The notes beneath the pieces were generated by a model. That model did not search any database. It was given only the letters and a program-made list of their open reading frames with translations, and was not told where the DNA came from. A program made the position numbers and the translations under genes. A stretch of DNA of 14,485 nt from DASPPM01 sp035604475 (GTDB lineage Bacteria > Pseudomonadota > Alphaproteobacteria > JACZXZ01): positions 1 through 14,485 of the forward strand of contig DATNIJ010000300.1 of assembly GCA_035604475.1 (NCBI GenBank). Direction: 5' to 3'. Below, in pieces: positions 5,646-13,328 of this stretch; position 1 is the first letter of the stretch; each line of letters opens with the position of its first letter.

Positions 5646-8600
5646 ATGCTGACAGAACCTGGCCAAGTCACGATCGCGGGCGCGCCTGAAGGGGTGGATG
5701 CGCTGCTGCTCGGCGAGCTCGCAGAGGGCGCAAGCCCGCGGCGGTTCCTCCACGTGGCGCGCGACGATGCCGCCATGGGCCGCATGGCCGAGGGACTCGC
5801 CTTCTTCGCTCCCGCCCTCGAGGTGCTGAGCTTGCCGGCATGGGACTGTCTTCCCTATGACCGGGTCTCGCCCAACGGCGAGATCGTGAGCCGTCGCATC
5901 GACACGCTTACCAAGCTCGCGCGCGCACCGCGGCCGGAGTCGAGCCGAGTCGTGATCACCACCGTCAACGCGCTCCTCCAGAAGGTGCCGCCGGCCGAGA
6001 CCTTCCGCGATGCGGTCTTCGAGGTCGCGGTCGGCGGTCGGCTCGCGCGCGAGGATCTCGGCCGCTTCGTGGCGCTGAACGGCTACCGACGCGCGGAAAC
6101 GGTGCGCGAGGCGGGCGAATACGCGCTCAGGGGCGGCATCGTCGACATCTTTCCGCCGGGGACCTCCGAGCCCGTTCGCCTCGATCTTTTCGGCGACGAG
6201 GTGGAGCGCATCCGCGGCTTCGACCCGCTTAGCCAGCGCACCACCGGCCGGCTCGACCGCCTCGAGCTCATGGCGATGAGCGAAGTGCTGTTGGACGAGA
6301 CGGCGGTGCAGCGCTTCCGCATGGGCTACCGCGAGCTCTTCGGCGCGGTCAAGGAGGGCGATCCGCTTTACGAGGCGGTCAGCGCCGGCCGCGCGCACGT
6401 CGGCATGGAGCATTGGCTGCCGCTTTTCTATGAGCGCCTCGACACCATCCTCGATTACCTCCCGGATGCCGCCGTGACCTTCGATCATCAAGCCGAGCAG
6501 GCGATCGCGACCCGCCTCGAGACCATCCAGGAGTTCTACGGCGCGCGCAGGAGCCTGGCCGATGCCGATCGCGCGACCCTTTATATGCCCGTGCCGCCGG
6601 ACACGCTGTTCCTCGACCGCGCGGCCCTCGATGTAGCACTCGCCACGCGGGCGATCGGGAGCTTCTCGCCCTTCAAGGCCCCGGCGGGAGCCCGCACGAT
6701 CGATGCCGGCGGTCAACCCGGCAGGGACTTCGCCGATGCGCGCGCACACCCCGAGGTCAACCTTTTCGACGCGGTGCGCGAGCACATCGCGGCCGAGCAG
6801 CGTCGCGGCCGCCGCGTGGTGGTGGCCGGCTACAGTCCGGGCGCGCGCGACCGGCTGCAGACCCTTCTGCACGAGCATGGCGTGAGCAATTCCGTAACAC
6901 TTCCGAGCTGGCGCGAGGTCGGCGCGCTGGCGGGCGATGTCGTGGCTCTCATCGTGCTCGGCCTCGAGCACGGCTTCGTGCGCGACGGGCTCGCGGTCAT
7001 CGCCGAGCAGGACATCCTCGGCGACCGCCTCGTGCGCCCGGCGCGCCGGCGGAGCCGTGCCGAGAATTTCATCTCCGAGGTCTCGAGCCTGACCGCGGGC
7101 GACCTGGTCGTCCACGTCGAGCACGGCATCGGCCGCTACGAGGGCCTCGAGACGATCGAGGTCTCGGGTGCTGCCCACGATTGCTTGCGCGTGCTCTACG
7201 ACGGCGGCGACAGGCTCTTCGTGCCGGTCGAGAACATCGAGGTGCTCTCGCGCTTCGGCTCGGAGGAGGCCGGCGTGCAGCTCGACCGCCTCGGGGGTGC
7301 GGGCTGGCAGGCGCGCAAGGCGCGCGTCAAGAAGCGCATCCGCGAGATCGCGGACGAGCTCATCCGCGTCGCCGCCGAGCGCCAGCTCAAGCCGGGCGAG
7401 GTGATCGCGGCCGAGGGTTCTGATTACGCCGAGTTCTGCGCGCGCTTCCCCTATCCCGAGACCGAGGACCAGCTGGGTGCGATCGACGAGACGGTGCACG
7501 ACTTGGCCGAGGGCCGGCCCATGGACCGCCTCATCTGCGGCGACGTCGGCTTCGGCAAGACCGAGGTGGCGCTGCGCGCGGCCTTCCTCGGGGTGATGTC
7601 CGGATTCCAGGTGGCCATCGTAGTGCCGACCACGTTGCTCGCGCGCCAGCATTACCGCACCTTCAGCGAGCGCTTCGCCGGTCTGCCGGTCAAGATCGGC
7701 CGGCTCTCGCGCCTCACCGGCGCCAAGGAGACGGCGCTAGCGAAGGCCGGCCTCGCCGCGGGCACGCTCGACATCGTCATCGGCACCCACGCGCTTCTCG
7801 GCAAGCAGATCGCCTTCAAGCATTTGGGCCTCCTGATCGTGGACGAGGAGCAGCATTTCGGCGTCAAGCAGAAGGAGCGGCTCAAGCAGCTCCGGAGCAA
7901 CGTGCACGTGCTGACGCTGACGGCGACGCCGATCCCGCGCACCCTCCAGTTGGCACTTTCCGGCGTGCGCGACATGAGCCTGATCGCGACCCCGCCCGTC
8001 GACCGCCTCGCCGTGCGCACCTTCGTGCTGCCCTACGATCCGGTGGTCGTGCGCGAGGCGCTTCTGCGCGAGCATTTCCGCGGCGGGCAGAGCTATTACG
8101 TCTGTCCGCGCATCGAGGACCTGCCCAAGGTGCATGAGCGGCTCAAGGAGCTGGTGCCCGAGGTGAAGATCGTGACCGCGCATGGACGCATGGCGGCAAG
8201 CGCGCTCGAGGACGCCATGGCGGCGTTCTACGACGGCAAGTTCGACGTGCTGCTCTCGACCAACATCGTCGAATCCGGTCTCGACATCCCGGCCGCCAAC
8301 ACCCTTATCGTCCACCGCGCCGATATGTTCGGGCTGGCCCAGCTCTACCAGCTGCGCGGCCGGGTAGGGCGCGCCAAGCTGCGCGCCTATGCCTATCTGA
8401 CGCTGCCGCCGGGAAGGGCGCTGAGCGAGGCGGCGCAGAAGCGCCTCCACGTCATGCAGACGCTCGACACCTTGGGGGCCGGCTTCACGCTTGCGAGCCA
8501 CGACATGGACATCCGAGGGGCCGGCAATCTCTTGGGCGAGGAGCAGTCGGGCCACGTGCGCGAGGTCGGCATCGAGCTCTATCAGCAGATGCTCGAGGAG

Positions 8601-9113
8601 GCGGTCGCCGTGGCGAAAGGCGACGGCGCGGGGGTGGCGCAGCCGGACTGGACGCCCCAGATCAACCTCGGCACGCCCGTGCTCATTCCCGAGAGCTATG
8701 TGGCGGATCTGGGCGTGCGCCTCGGGCTCTATCGGCGCATCTCCGGCTTGGTCGATCAGGCGGAGATCGACAGCTTCGCCGCCGAGCTCGTCGACCGCTT
8801 CGGCCCGCTCCCTGCCGAGGTCGAGAACCTGCTCAAGATCGTGGCGATCAAGCGCCTCTGCCTCGATGCCGGCATCGAGAAGCTGGACGCCGGTCCCAAG
8901 GGTGCCGTGCTCGCCTTCCGCCGCAACCGCTTCGCCAACCCGAAGGGGCTCATCGAGTTCGTCACGCGTCAGGGACCGAGCGTCAGCTTCCGCCCGGACC
9001 AGAAGCTCGTCATCCGGCGCGGCTGGGAAGCGGAGACCGCGCGCGTCGCCGGCGTCGTGCAGGTCCTGAAGAAGGTGGCCGAGATCGCCGCCAAGGTGGA
9101 GAAGGCGGCGTAG
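5646..9113 (+). CDS. mfd: Transcription-repair coupling factor Mfd
   Basis: Mfd displaces RNA polymerase stalled at DNA lesions and recruits UvrA. The product is 1155 residues from the ATG at 5646, a normal length. An N-terminal UvrB-like module includes LPAWDCLPYDRVSP and the 'YALRGGIVDIFPPG' segment. The RNA polymerase interaction domain begins near residue 485 (GDLVVHVEHGIGRYEGL). The translocase has Walker A GDVGFGKT (632-639), DEEQH (733-737), TATPIPRT, STNIVESGLDIP and LRGRVGR (903-909). The C-terminal TRCF domain follows the 'DMDIRGAGNLLGEEQSGH' segment. All motifs look intact. A TTG at 5628 overlaps the sdhE stop and would add six residues; AGGTGA abuts it too closely to act as ribosome site, so ATG 5646 is preferred. 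The leader between the genes is unusually AT-rich. Co-transcription with sdhE is likely. The stop is 8 nt before repeat copy B. Confidence 0.97.
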   Translation: MLTEPGQVTIAGAPEGVDALLLGELAEGASPRRFLHVARDDAAMGRMAEGLAFFAPALEVLSLPAWDCLPYDRVSPNGEIVSRRIDTLTKLARAPRPESSRVVITTVNALLQKVPPAETFRDAVFEVAVGGRLAREDLGRFVALNGYRRAETVREAGEYALRGGIVDIFPPGTSEPVRLDLFGDEVERIRGFDPLSQRTTGRLDRLELMAMSEVLLDETAVQRFRMGYRELFGAVKEGDPLYEAVSAGRAHVGMEHWLPLFYERLDTILDYLPDAAVTFDHQAEQAIATRLETIQEFYGARRSLADADRATLYMPVPPDTLFLDRAALDVALATRAIGSFSPFKAPAGARTIDAGGQPGRDFADARAHPEVNLFDAVREHIAAEQRRGRRVVVAGYSPGARDRLQTLLHEHGVSNSVTLPSWREVGALAGDVVALIVLGLEHGFVRDGLAVIAEQDILGDRLVRPARRRSRAENFISEVSSLTAGDLVVHVEHGIGRYEGLETIEVSGAAHDCLRVLYDGGDRLFVPVENIEVLSRFGSEEAGVQLDRLGGAGWQARKARVKKRIREIADELIRVAAERQLKPGEVIAAEGSDYAEFCARFPYPETEDQLGAIDETVHDLAEGRPMDRLICGDVGFGKTEVALRAAFLGVMSGFQVAIVVPTTLLARQHYRTFSERFAGLPVKIGRLSRLTGAKETALAKAGLAAGTLDIVIGTHALLGKQIAFKHLGLLIVDEEQHFGVKQKERLKQLRSNVHVLTLTATPIPRTLQLALSGVRDMSLIATPPVDRLAVRTFVLPYDPVVVREALLREHFRGGQSYYVCPRIEDLPKVHERLKELVPEVKIVTAHGRMAASALEDAMAAFYDGKFDVLLSTNIVESGLDIPAANTLIVHRADMFGLAQLYQLRGRVGRAKLRAYAYLTLPPGRALSEAAQKRLHVMQTLDTLGAGFTLASHDMDIRGAGNLLGEEQSGHVREVGIELYQQMLEEAVAVAKGDGAGVAQPDWTPQINLGTPVLIPESYVADLGVRLGLYRRISGLVDQAEIDSFAAELVDRFGPLPAEVENLLKIVAIKRLCLDAGIEKLDAGPKGAVLAFRRNRFANPKGLIEFVTRQGPSVSFRPDQKLVIRRGWEAETARVAGVVQVLKKVAEIAAKVEKAA

Positions 9114-9121
9114 CACCTTTT

Positions 9122-9270
9122 CCCTCTCCTCCTTCAGGAGGAGAGGGTCGGGGTGAGGAGGTGGCTGGGCGAGACACGTCGCAACTGGAAAGCGCTCGCG
9201 GCGCTCGCCCTCCTCACCTTCCCATCGCAAAGCGATGGGCCCCTTCCTCTCCTCCTGAAGGAGGAGAGGG
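9122..9270. repeat. Compound palindromic repeat, copy B, with 25-bp terminal inverted repeats
   Basis: The element fills the gap between the convergent mfd and DsbA-like genes. Positions 9122-9146 and 9246-9270 are perfect 25-bp inverted copies of each other, and each is itself a hairpin: CCCTCTCCTCC, TTCA, GGAGGAGAGGG at 9122-9147, and CCTCTCCTCC, TGAA, GGAGGAGAGG at 9246-9269. Inside, GGTGAGGAGG (9152-9161) pairs with CCTCCTCACC (9209-9218). CCCATCGC (9221-9228) pairs with GCGATGGG (9232-9239) around AAA. The reverse complement of 9148-9270 is collinear with 3096-3199 of copy A. The right edge touches the stop codon of the minus-strand gene (9271-9273). It is likely a dispersed, MITE-like structured repeat doubling as a bidirectional terminator. 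No encoded protein is seen. Confidence 0.88.
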
Positions 9271-9924
9271 TTAACTCGACTGCTCGGCCGCGGCCCCGCT
9301 CTGCTCCCGCTCGATCATCTCGAAGACCTGGAGGAAGATCTCGGGGGCTTGCGCGCCGGAGATCACGTATTTGCGCTCGAAGATGAAGCAGGGGACGCCT
9401 TCGACGCCCATGCGGCGCGCCATCTCGTCCTCGCGCGCGACCTCCTCTATGCCCGCCTTGCTCTCCATGTAGTCGGCAAGCGGGCCCCGCTCGAGCCCGG
9501 CCGCCGAACCGATGTCGAGGAGGGTCATCGCGTCGCCGATGTCGCGGCCGTCGGCGAAATAGGCTTGGAAGAGCGCTTCCACGACCTGATGCTGGAGGTC
9601 GAGCTCGCCCGCGTAGCGCACCAGCCGGTGGGACCCGAGCGTGTTGGGCGTGCGCTTGATGCCGGGGAAATTGAATTCGATGCCTTCGCCCGAGCCGGCC
9701 TCGCTGATCCTGTCGTAGGCGCCGGAGCCGCGCGCGTCGCCGAACTTGAGGCGCAAGTACGCGCCCCGCTCCATGCCCTCCTTCGGCATGTCCGGATTGA
9801 GCTGGAAGGGATGCCAGGCCACCTTGAGGTCGGGCTGGTGGACGAGGCTCAGCGCCCGCTCGAGGCGGCGTTTGCCGATGAAACACCAGGGGCAGATGGT
9901 GTCCGAGATGATGTCGATGAACAT
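9271..9924 (-). CDS. FrnE/DsbA-family thiol oxidoreductase, probably cytoplasmic
   Basis: The 217-residue product starts MFIDIISDTICPWCFIGKRR, with the redox motif CPWC at residues 11-14 at the end of the first thioredoxin-fold strand. It also carries the cis-proline segment GVPCF (cis-Pro178) and the family ending ERKYVISGAQAPEIF. This is the FrnE-like branch of the DsbA/2-hydroxychromene-2-carboxylate isomerase superfamily. Members show disulfide isomerase or oxidoreductase activity, and their physiological substrates are mostly unknown. There is no signal peptide, so it should act in the cytoplasm. The start at 9924 is preferred because family members begin a few residues before the first strand. 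An ATG at 9963 would add 13 unconserved residues. The additional Cys immediately after the cis-Pro is a small oddity. The gene is divergent from the acyl-CoA ligase gene, and its stop abuts repeat copy B. Confidence 0.88.
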   Translation of the reverse strand: MFIDIISDTICPWCFIGKRRLERALSLVHQPDLKVAWHPFQLNPDMPKEGMERGAYLRLKFGDARGSGAYDRISEAGSGEGIEFNFPGIKRTPNTLGSHRLVRYAGELDLQHQVVEALFQAYFADGRDIGDAMTLLDIGSAAGLERGPLADYMESKAGIEEVAREDEMARRMGVEGVPCFIFERKYVISGAQAPEIFLQVFEMIEREQSGAAAEQSS

Positions 9925-9973
9925 GCCCAAGCATAGCCCTCTCGGCGATGGAAGGCGAGGCAAAGCTCGCTAC

Positions 9974-10033
9974 CGCCGACGCGATGCTTGACGCGAGACG
10001 CCGCAGGCTCAAGCATCGCAAGTGCGGTCGGCG
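9974..10033. repeat. Long imperfect inverted repeat upstream of the acyl-CoA ligase
   Basis: GCGATGCTTGA (9981-9991) pairs perfectly over 11 bp with TCAAGCATCGC (10009-10019) around a 17-nt loop. Immediately outside, CGCCGAC (9974-9980) pairs with GTCGGCG (10027-10033), leaving a 7-nt bulge on the 3' side. The structure ends one base before the ligase ribosome site at 10035-10040. It could be an operator for a dimeric regulator, an mRNA leader hairpin, or a terminator from a lost gene. The sequence does not choose between these. It does not resemble copies A and B. Confidence 0.65.
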
Positions 10034-10045
10034 TGGAGGAGAGCG

Positions 10046-11698
10046 ATGAGCGAACGGACGGCGGCAGGTGCGAAGGACAGCCGCTATGAGCGCGGGCTCG
10101 AGCGCACTGCGGCGAACTATACCGCCCTCTCGCCGCTCAGCTTCATCGAGCGGGCCGCCGCCGTCTTCCCCGACAAGACCGCCGTCATCCACGGCGCTCG
10201 GCGCTACAGCTACCGCGAGTTCCTGGCGCGCTGCCGGCGCCTGGCCTCCGCCCTTGCCGGGCGAGGCGTGCGGCCGGGGGATACGGTCGCGGTGATGGCG
10301 CCCAATGTGCCGGCCCTGCTCGAGGCGCATTACGGCGTCGCCATGGCGGGTGCCGTGCTCAATGCGCTCAACTACCGCCTCGACGCGGCGAGCATCGCCT
10401 TCATCCTCGGGCACGGGGAGGCCAAGGTGCTGATCGCGGACCGCGAGTTCTCCGCGACGGTCAAGCCCGCGCTCGCGCGCGCGGAGCAGCACCCGCTCGT
10501 CATCGACATCGACGATCCGCTCCATGAGGGGGGCGAGCTCCTCGGCGAGAAGGATTACGAGGCCTTCATTTGCGAGGGCGATGCGGAGTTCGCCTGGCAC
10601 CGGCCGGCCGACGAGTGGCAGGCGATCGCCCTCAGCTACACCTCGGGCACCACGGGCAATCCAAAGGGGGTCGTCTACCACCACCGCGGCGCCTTCCTGA
10701 ACGCGCTCGGCAACGTCATCCAATTCGGCCTCGACTCCCGCACGGTCTATCTTTGGACCCTGCCGATGTTCCATTGCAGCGGCTGGACCTACACCTGGGC
10801 GGTGACCGCGGTGGCGGGGACGCACGTCTGCCTTCGTCGCGTCGATCCGGCGCTCATCTTCCCGGCGATCGCCGAGCATAGGGTGACCCACCTCTGCGGC
10901 GCTCCCATCGTGCTCAACATGCTCGTGCATGCGCCTGAGGGCGTTAAGCGCAAGTTCGCCTGGACGATCGAGGTGGCGACGGGCGGGGCGGCGCCGCCGA
11001 GTGCGGTGATCGCCGCCATGGAGCGCATGGGCTTCCGCGTCACCCATCTCTACGGCCTCACCGAGAGCTACGGGCCGGCCACGCTGTGCGCCTGGCAGGA
11101 GGCGTGGGGTGAGCGGCCGCTCGAGGAGAAGGCGGCCAAGATGGCGCGCCAAGGCGTGCGCTACGTGACCCTCGCCGAGCTCATGGTGGCGGAGCCTTTG
11201 AGCCTCAAGCCCGTGCCCGCCGACGGCAAGACGATCGGCGAGCTCATGCTGCGCGGCAACACGGTGATGAAGGGCTATCTCAAGAACGCCGCGGCGAGCG
11301 AGGAGGCCTTCCGCGGCGGCTGGTTCCACACCGGCGACCTTGCCGTGCGCCATCCCGATGGCTACGCCGAGATCAAGGACCGCTCCAAGGACATCATCAT
11401 CTCGGGCGGCGAGAACATCTCCTCGCTCGAGGTCGAGGAGGTGCTCTACAAGCATCCCCTCGTCATGGAGGCGGCGGTCGTGGCCAAGCCCGACGCGACG
11501 TGGGGCGAGGTGCCGTGCGCCTTCGTCACGCTCAAGTCGCCCGAGGCGAAAGTGAGTGCGGAGGAGATCATCGCCTTCTGCCGGGAGCACCTCGCGCGCT
11601 ACAAGGTGCCGAAACACGTCGTCTTTACAGCGCTGCCCAAGACCTCGACCGGCAAGATCCAGAAATACGCGCTCAGGGAGAAGGCGAGGGAGGCGTAA
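10046..11698 (+). CDS. AMP-forming acyl-CoA ligase (acyl-CoA synthetase)
   Basis: The 550-residue product belongs to the ANL adenylating superfamily. It would activate a carboxylic acid with ATP to an acyl-adenylate and then transfer it to CoA. Visible motifs are the P-loop YTSGTTGNPKG (198-208), YGLTE (336-340), GWFHTGD (425-431) with the adenosine-binding Asp431, the hinge region 'IKDRSKDIIISGGENIS', and the C-terminal catalytic Lys537 in TSTGKIQ. Overall it resembles medium/long-chain acyl-CoA synthetases and the DmdB-like (methylmercaptopropionate-CoA ligase) group with its HHRGAFLNALGN stretch. The substrate cannot be read from sequence. The ATG at 10046 is supported by GGAGGA (10035-10040), 5 nt upstream. 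A GTG at 10022 would add eight residues inside the inverted repeat and is less likely. The SDR and acyl-CoA dehydrogenase downstream suggest a shared acyl-CoA degradation route. Confidence 0.93.
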   Translation: MSERTAAGAKDSRYERGLERTAANYTALSPLSFIERAAAVFPDKTAVIHGARRYSYREFLARCRRLASALAGRGVRPGDTVAVMAPNVPALLEAHYGVAMAGAVLNALNYRLDAASIAFILGHGEAKVLIADREFSATVKPALARAEQHPLVIDIDDPLHEGGELLGEKDYEAFICEGDAEFAWHRPADEWQAIALSYTSGTTGNPKGVVYHHRGAFLNALGNVIQFGLDSRTVYLWTLPMFHCSGWTYTWAVTAVAGTHVCLRRVDPALIFPAIAEHRVTHLCGAPIVLNMLVHAPEGVKRKFAWTIEVATGGAAPPSAVIAAMERMGFRVTHLYGLTESYGPATLCAWQEAWGERPLEEKAAKMARQGVRYVTLAELMVAEPLSLKPVPADGKTIGELMLRGNTVMKGYLKNAAASEEAFRGGWFHTGDLAVRHPDGYAEIKDRSKDIIISGGENISSLEVEEVLYKHPLVMEAAVVAKPDATWGEVPCAFVTLKSPEAKVSAEEIIAFCREHLARYKVPKHVVFTALPKTSTGKIQKYALREKAREA

Positions 11699-11725
11699 GG
11701 CCGCCGATCGGGGGATGCGCGGTGC

Positions 11726-11773
11726 TGGACGGTATATGAAAATCGGCGTATTTTGCATTTCGTGCCACATATA
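11726..11773 (+). promoter_or_regulatory. Promoter and operator candidate of the toxin-antitoxin operon
   Basis: TGGACG (11726-11731) and TATTTT (11749-11754) are separated by 17 bp and each match the sigma70 consensus at four of six positions. Two nested inverted repeats frame the -10: AAAAT (11739-11743) with ATTTT (11750-11754), and TATATG (11733-11738) with CATATA (11768-11773). AbrB/VapC-type modules usually repress themselves through such dyads. The region is clearly more AT-rich than its surroundings. Confidence 0.4.
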
Positions 11774-11787
11774 GGAGAATGCGGCAA

Positions 11788-12036
11788 ATGCCGAGCTTTC
11801 GGACACGGATCGGCCCGAGCGGACGCCTGGTCATTCCTGCGCTCTACCGCAAGGAGCTCGGCTTGAAGGCGGGTGATGAGGTCGTGCTCAAGGTCGAAGA
11901 CCATGAGCTAAAAATCTCGACCTTGAAGCACTGCGTCGAGCGCGTTCAGGCGCTCGTACGGCGGTATAATCGTAAGGGTGAAAAGCTTTCCGACAGCCTG
12001 ATCCGCGAACGTCGCCGATTGGCGGCGAAGGAATAG
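11788..12036 (+). CDS. AbrB/MazE-type antitoxin of a VapBC-like pair
   Basis: The product is 82 residues. Residues 1-45 form a SpoVT/AbrB swapped-hairpin DNA-binding domain: TRIGPSGRLVIPALYRKELGLKAGDEVVLKVED is the hallmark pattern, with the conserved GR-VIPA turn and the G-DEV strand. The charged C-terminal part is helical and would wrap the toxin. It likely neutralises the PIN toxin encoded one nucleotide downstream and, together with it, represses the operon. The ATG at 11788 is chosen because AGGAG (11773-11777) is 10 nt upstream. An in-frame ATG at 11779 lies only 1 nt after GGAG and is less likely, though not excluded; it would add three residues. The gene looks less GC-rich than its neighbours, which fits horizontal acquisition of the pair. 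Confidence 0.87.
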   Translation: MPSFRTRIGPSGRLVIPALYRKELGLKAGDEVVLKVEDHELKISTLKHCVERVQALVRRYNRKGEKLSDSLIRERRRLAAKE

Positions 12037-12037
12037 T

Positions 12038-12412
12038 ATGGTCCTCGATGCCTCGGCGCTCTTGGCGCTGATCAACACGGAACCCGGGTCGGACGTCGTT
12101 GGCGCGGCCCTGCCTCAAGCGATCATCGGCACCGTCAATTTATCGGAGGTCGTGGCCAAGATGATCGACATCGGCGTGCCGGAGGGCGAGGCATGGCGCG
12201 GGGCGGCGGATTTGGTCCCCGTCATCGTCGACTTTGGCCCCGAATTGGCGCGCCAATGCGCGAAGCTGCGCGCTGCGACCCGCGTCCATGGCCTCTCGTT
12301 CGGCGACCGCGCCTGTCTCGCCCTCGCCCAACGGCTCCACCTGCCCGTGTTGACCGCCGATCGTGCATGGCGCAAACTTTCGCTCGGCATCGATATACGC
12401 TATGTGCGCTGA
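12038..12412 (+). CDS. vapC: PIN-domain ribonuclease toxin, VapC family
   Basis: VapC toxins are Mg-dependent endoribonucleases that cleave tRNA or rRNA when free of antitoxin. The 124-residue product has the four-acid PIN active site: D4 in the opening strand MVLDASALLAL, E37 in NLSEVV, D90 in LSFGDRACLALA, and D108 in PVLTADRAW. All are present, so the enzyme should be active. Length and order match the family. Only one nucleotide separates the antitoxin stop (12034-12036) from this ATG, so the two are co-translated. No separate ribosome site is obvious; the A/G-rich end of the antitoxin gene (GGCGAAGGAA) can serve. The pair lies between an acyl-CoA ligase gene and an SDR gene in the same direction. 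Confidence 0.9.
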   Translation: MVLDASALLALINTEPGSDVVGAALPQAIIGTVNLSEVVAKMIDIGVPEGEAWRGAADLVPVIVDFGPELARQCAKLRAATRVHGLSFGDRACLALAQRLHLPVLTADRAWRKLSLGIDIRYVR

Positions 12413-12522
12413 GCGAGGGAGGTTCACGGCGCTATTTTCTTTGCTGCGCCAAGCGCGACAACCGTACTAGAGTCCCCTGTGGTTGCCGCGGCGCCAAGAC
12501 ACGCGCAACGCGAAGGGGGTTG

Positions 12523-13290
12523 ATGCCTACACTCTTCGATCTCTCCGGCAAGGCTGCGATCGTGACGGGGGCGTCCTCCGGGCTCGGCCGGCACTTCGCC
12601 TTGACGCTCGCGCGCCACGGCGCACGGGTTGCGCTCATGGCGCGCCGGGTCGAGCTTCTGGCCGAGCTGCGCAAGGAGATCGAGGGCTTCGACGCACGAG
12701 CGGTGGCGATCCCCCTCGACGTGGCGCGGCGCGAAAGCGTGCGCCAAGCGGTCGCCGCCGCGGAGGAGGAGCTCGGCCCCATCGCCATCCTCGTCAACAA
12801 CGCCGGCCTCGCGGTATCGAAGCCGGCCCTCGAGCTCTCCGAGGAGGATTGGGACCGCACCTTGGACGTCAACCTGCGCGGCGCCTGGCTCATGGCCCAG
12901 GAGACGGCGCGGCACATGGTACGCCTCGGGCACGGCGGCGCCATCATCAACATCGCTTCCATCACCGCCTTCCGCGTCGTCGGCCACCTCTCGGCCTATG
13001 CCGCCTCGAAGGCAGCCCTCGTGCAGCTCACCCGCGCGTTGGCACTCGAACTCGCGCGCCACAACATCCGGGTGAACGCGATAGCACCCGGCTACATCGA
13101 GACCGAGATCAACCAAGAGTACTTCGCCTCGCCGGCGGGCCAAGCCCTCGTCAAGCGCATCCCGCAGCGCCGGCTCGGCAAGCCGGAGGAGCTCGACGGC
13201 GCCCTTCTGCTGCTCGCCTCCGACGCCTCGAGCTATATGACCGGGAGCGTGATCGTCGTCGACGGCGGCCACCTCCAGTCGCCGCTCTGA
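12523..13290 (+). CDS. Short-chain dehydrogenase/reductase (SDR), FabG-like
   Basis: The 255-residue product is a classical SDR. The Rossmann nucleotide-binding motif TGASSGLG is at 15-22, NNAG at 92-95 and structural Asn at 117. The catalytic Ser146 and YAASK (Tyr159, Lys163) are present, and the C-terminal VDGGH is intact. Arg41-Arg42 after the second strand suggest NADP(H), but this is only indicative. Such enzymes interconvert hydroxy and keto groups; next to a CoA ligase and an acyl-CoA dehydrogenase, a 3-hydroxyacyl-CoA type reaction is plausible but unproven. The ATG at 12523 has an A/G-rich site AAGGGGG (12513-12519). The frame stays open upstream to 12193, but that part overlaps vapC and has no SDR features. 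The 110-bp gap before it contains only weak promoter-like boxes. The stop is 38 nt before the next gene. Confidence 0.93.
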   Translation: MPTLFDLSGKAAIVTGASSGLGRHFALTLARHGARVALMARRVELLAELRKEIEGFDARAVAIPLDVARRESVRQAVAAAEEELGPIAILVNNAGLAVSKPALELSEEDWDRTLDVNLRGAWLMAQETARHMVRLGHGGAIINIASITAFRVVGHLSAYAASKAALVQLTRALALELARHNIRVNAIAPGYIETEINQEYFASPAGQALVKRIPQRRLGKPEELDGALLLLASDASSYMTGSVIVVDGGHLQSPL

Positions 13291-13328
13291 GGGCAAAACA
13301 ACAAAGCGAAATAACGAGGGAAATAGCG

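Noticed and set aside
5637..9230. Two long minus-strand frames opposite mfd
   Set aside because: Both mirror the mfd reading frame and have no recognisable domain or ribosome site.
9134..11806. Very long minus-strand open frame across the dsbA-like and ligase genes
   Set aside because: It runs through repeat copy B and antisense to the ligase, with low-complexity Arg/Ala/His-rich translation; a shadow frame.
12441..12470. Possible promoter TTGCTG, 18 bp, TACTAG before the SDR gene
   Set aside because: Each box matches the consensus at only about three of six positions; too weak to annotate.
12446..12498. Direct repeat GCGCCAAG at 12446-12453 and 12491-12498
   Set aside because: Eight bases of GC-rich sequence in a GC-rich gap; no flanking similarity strong enough to call a repeat or an attachment site for the toxin-antitoxin module.
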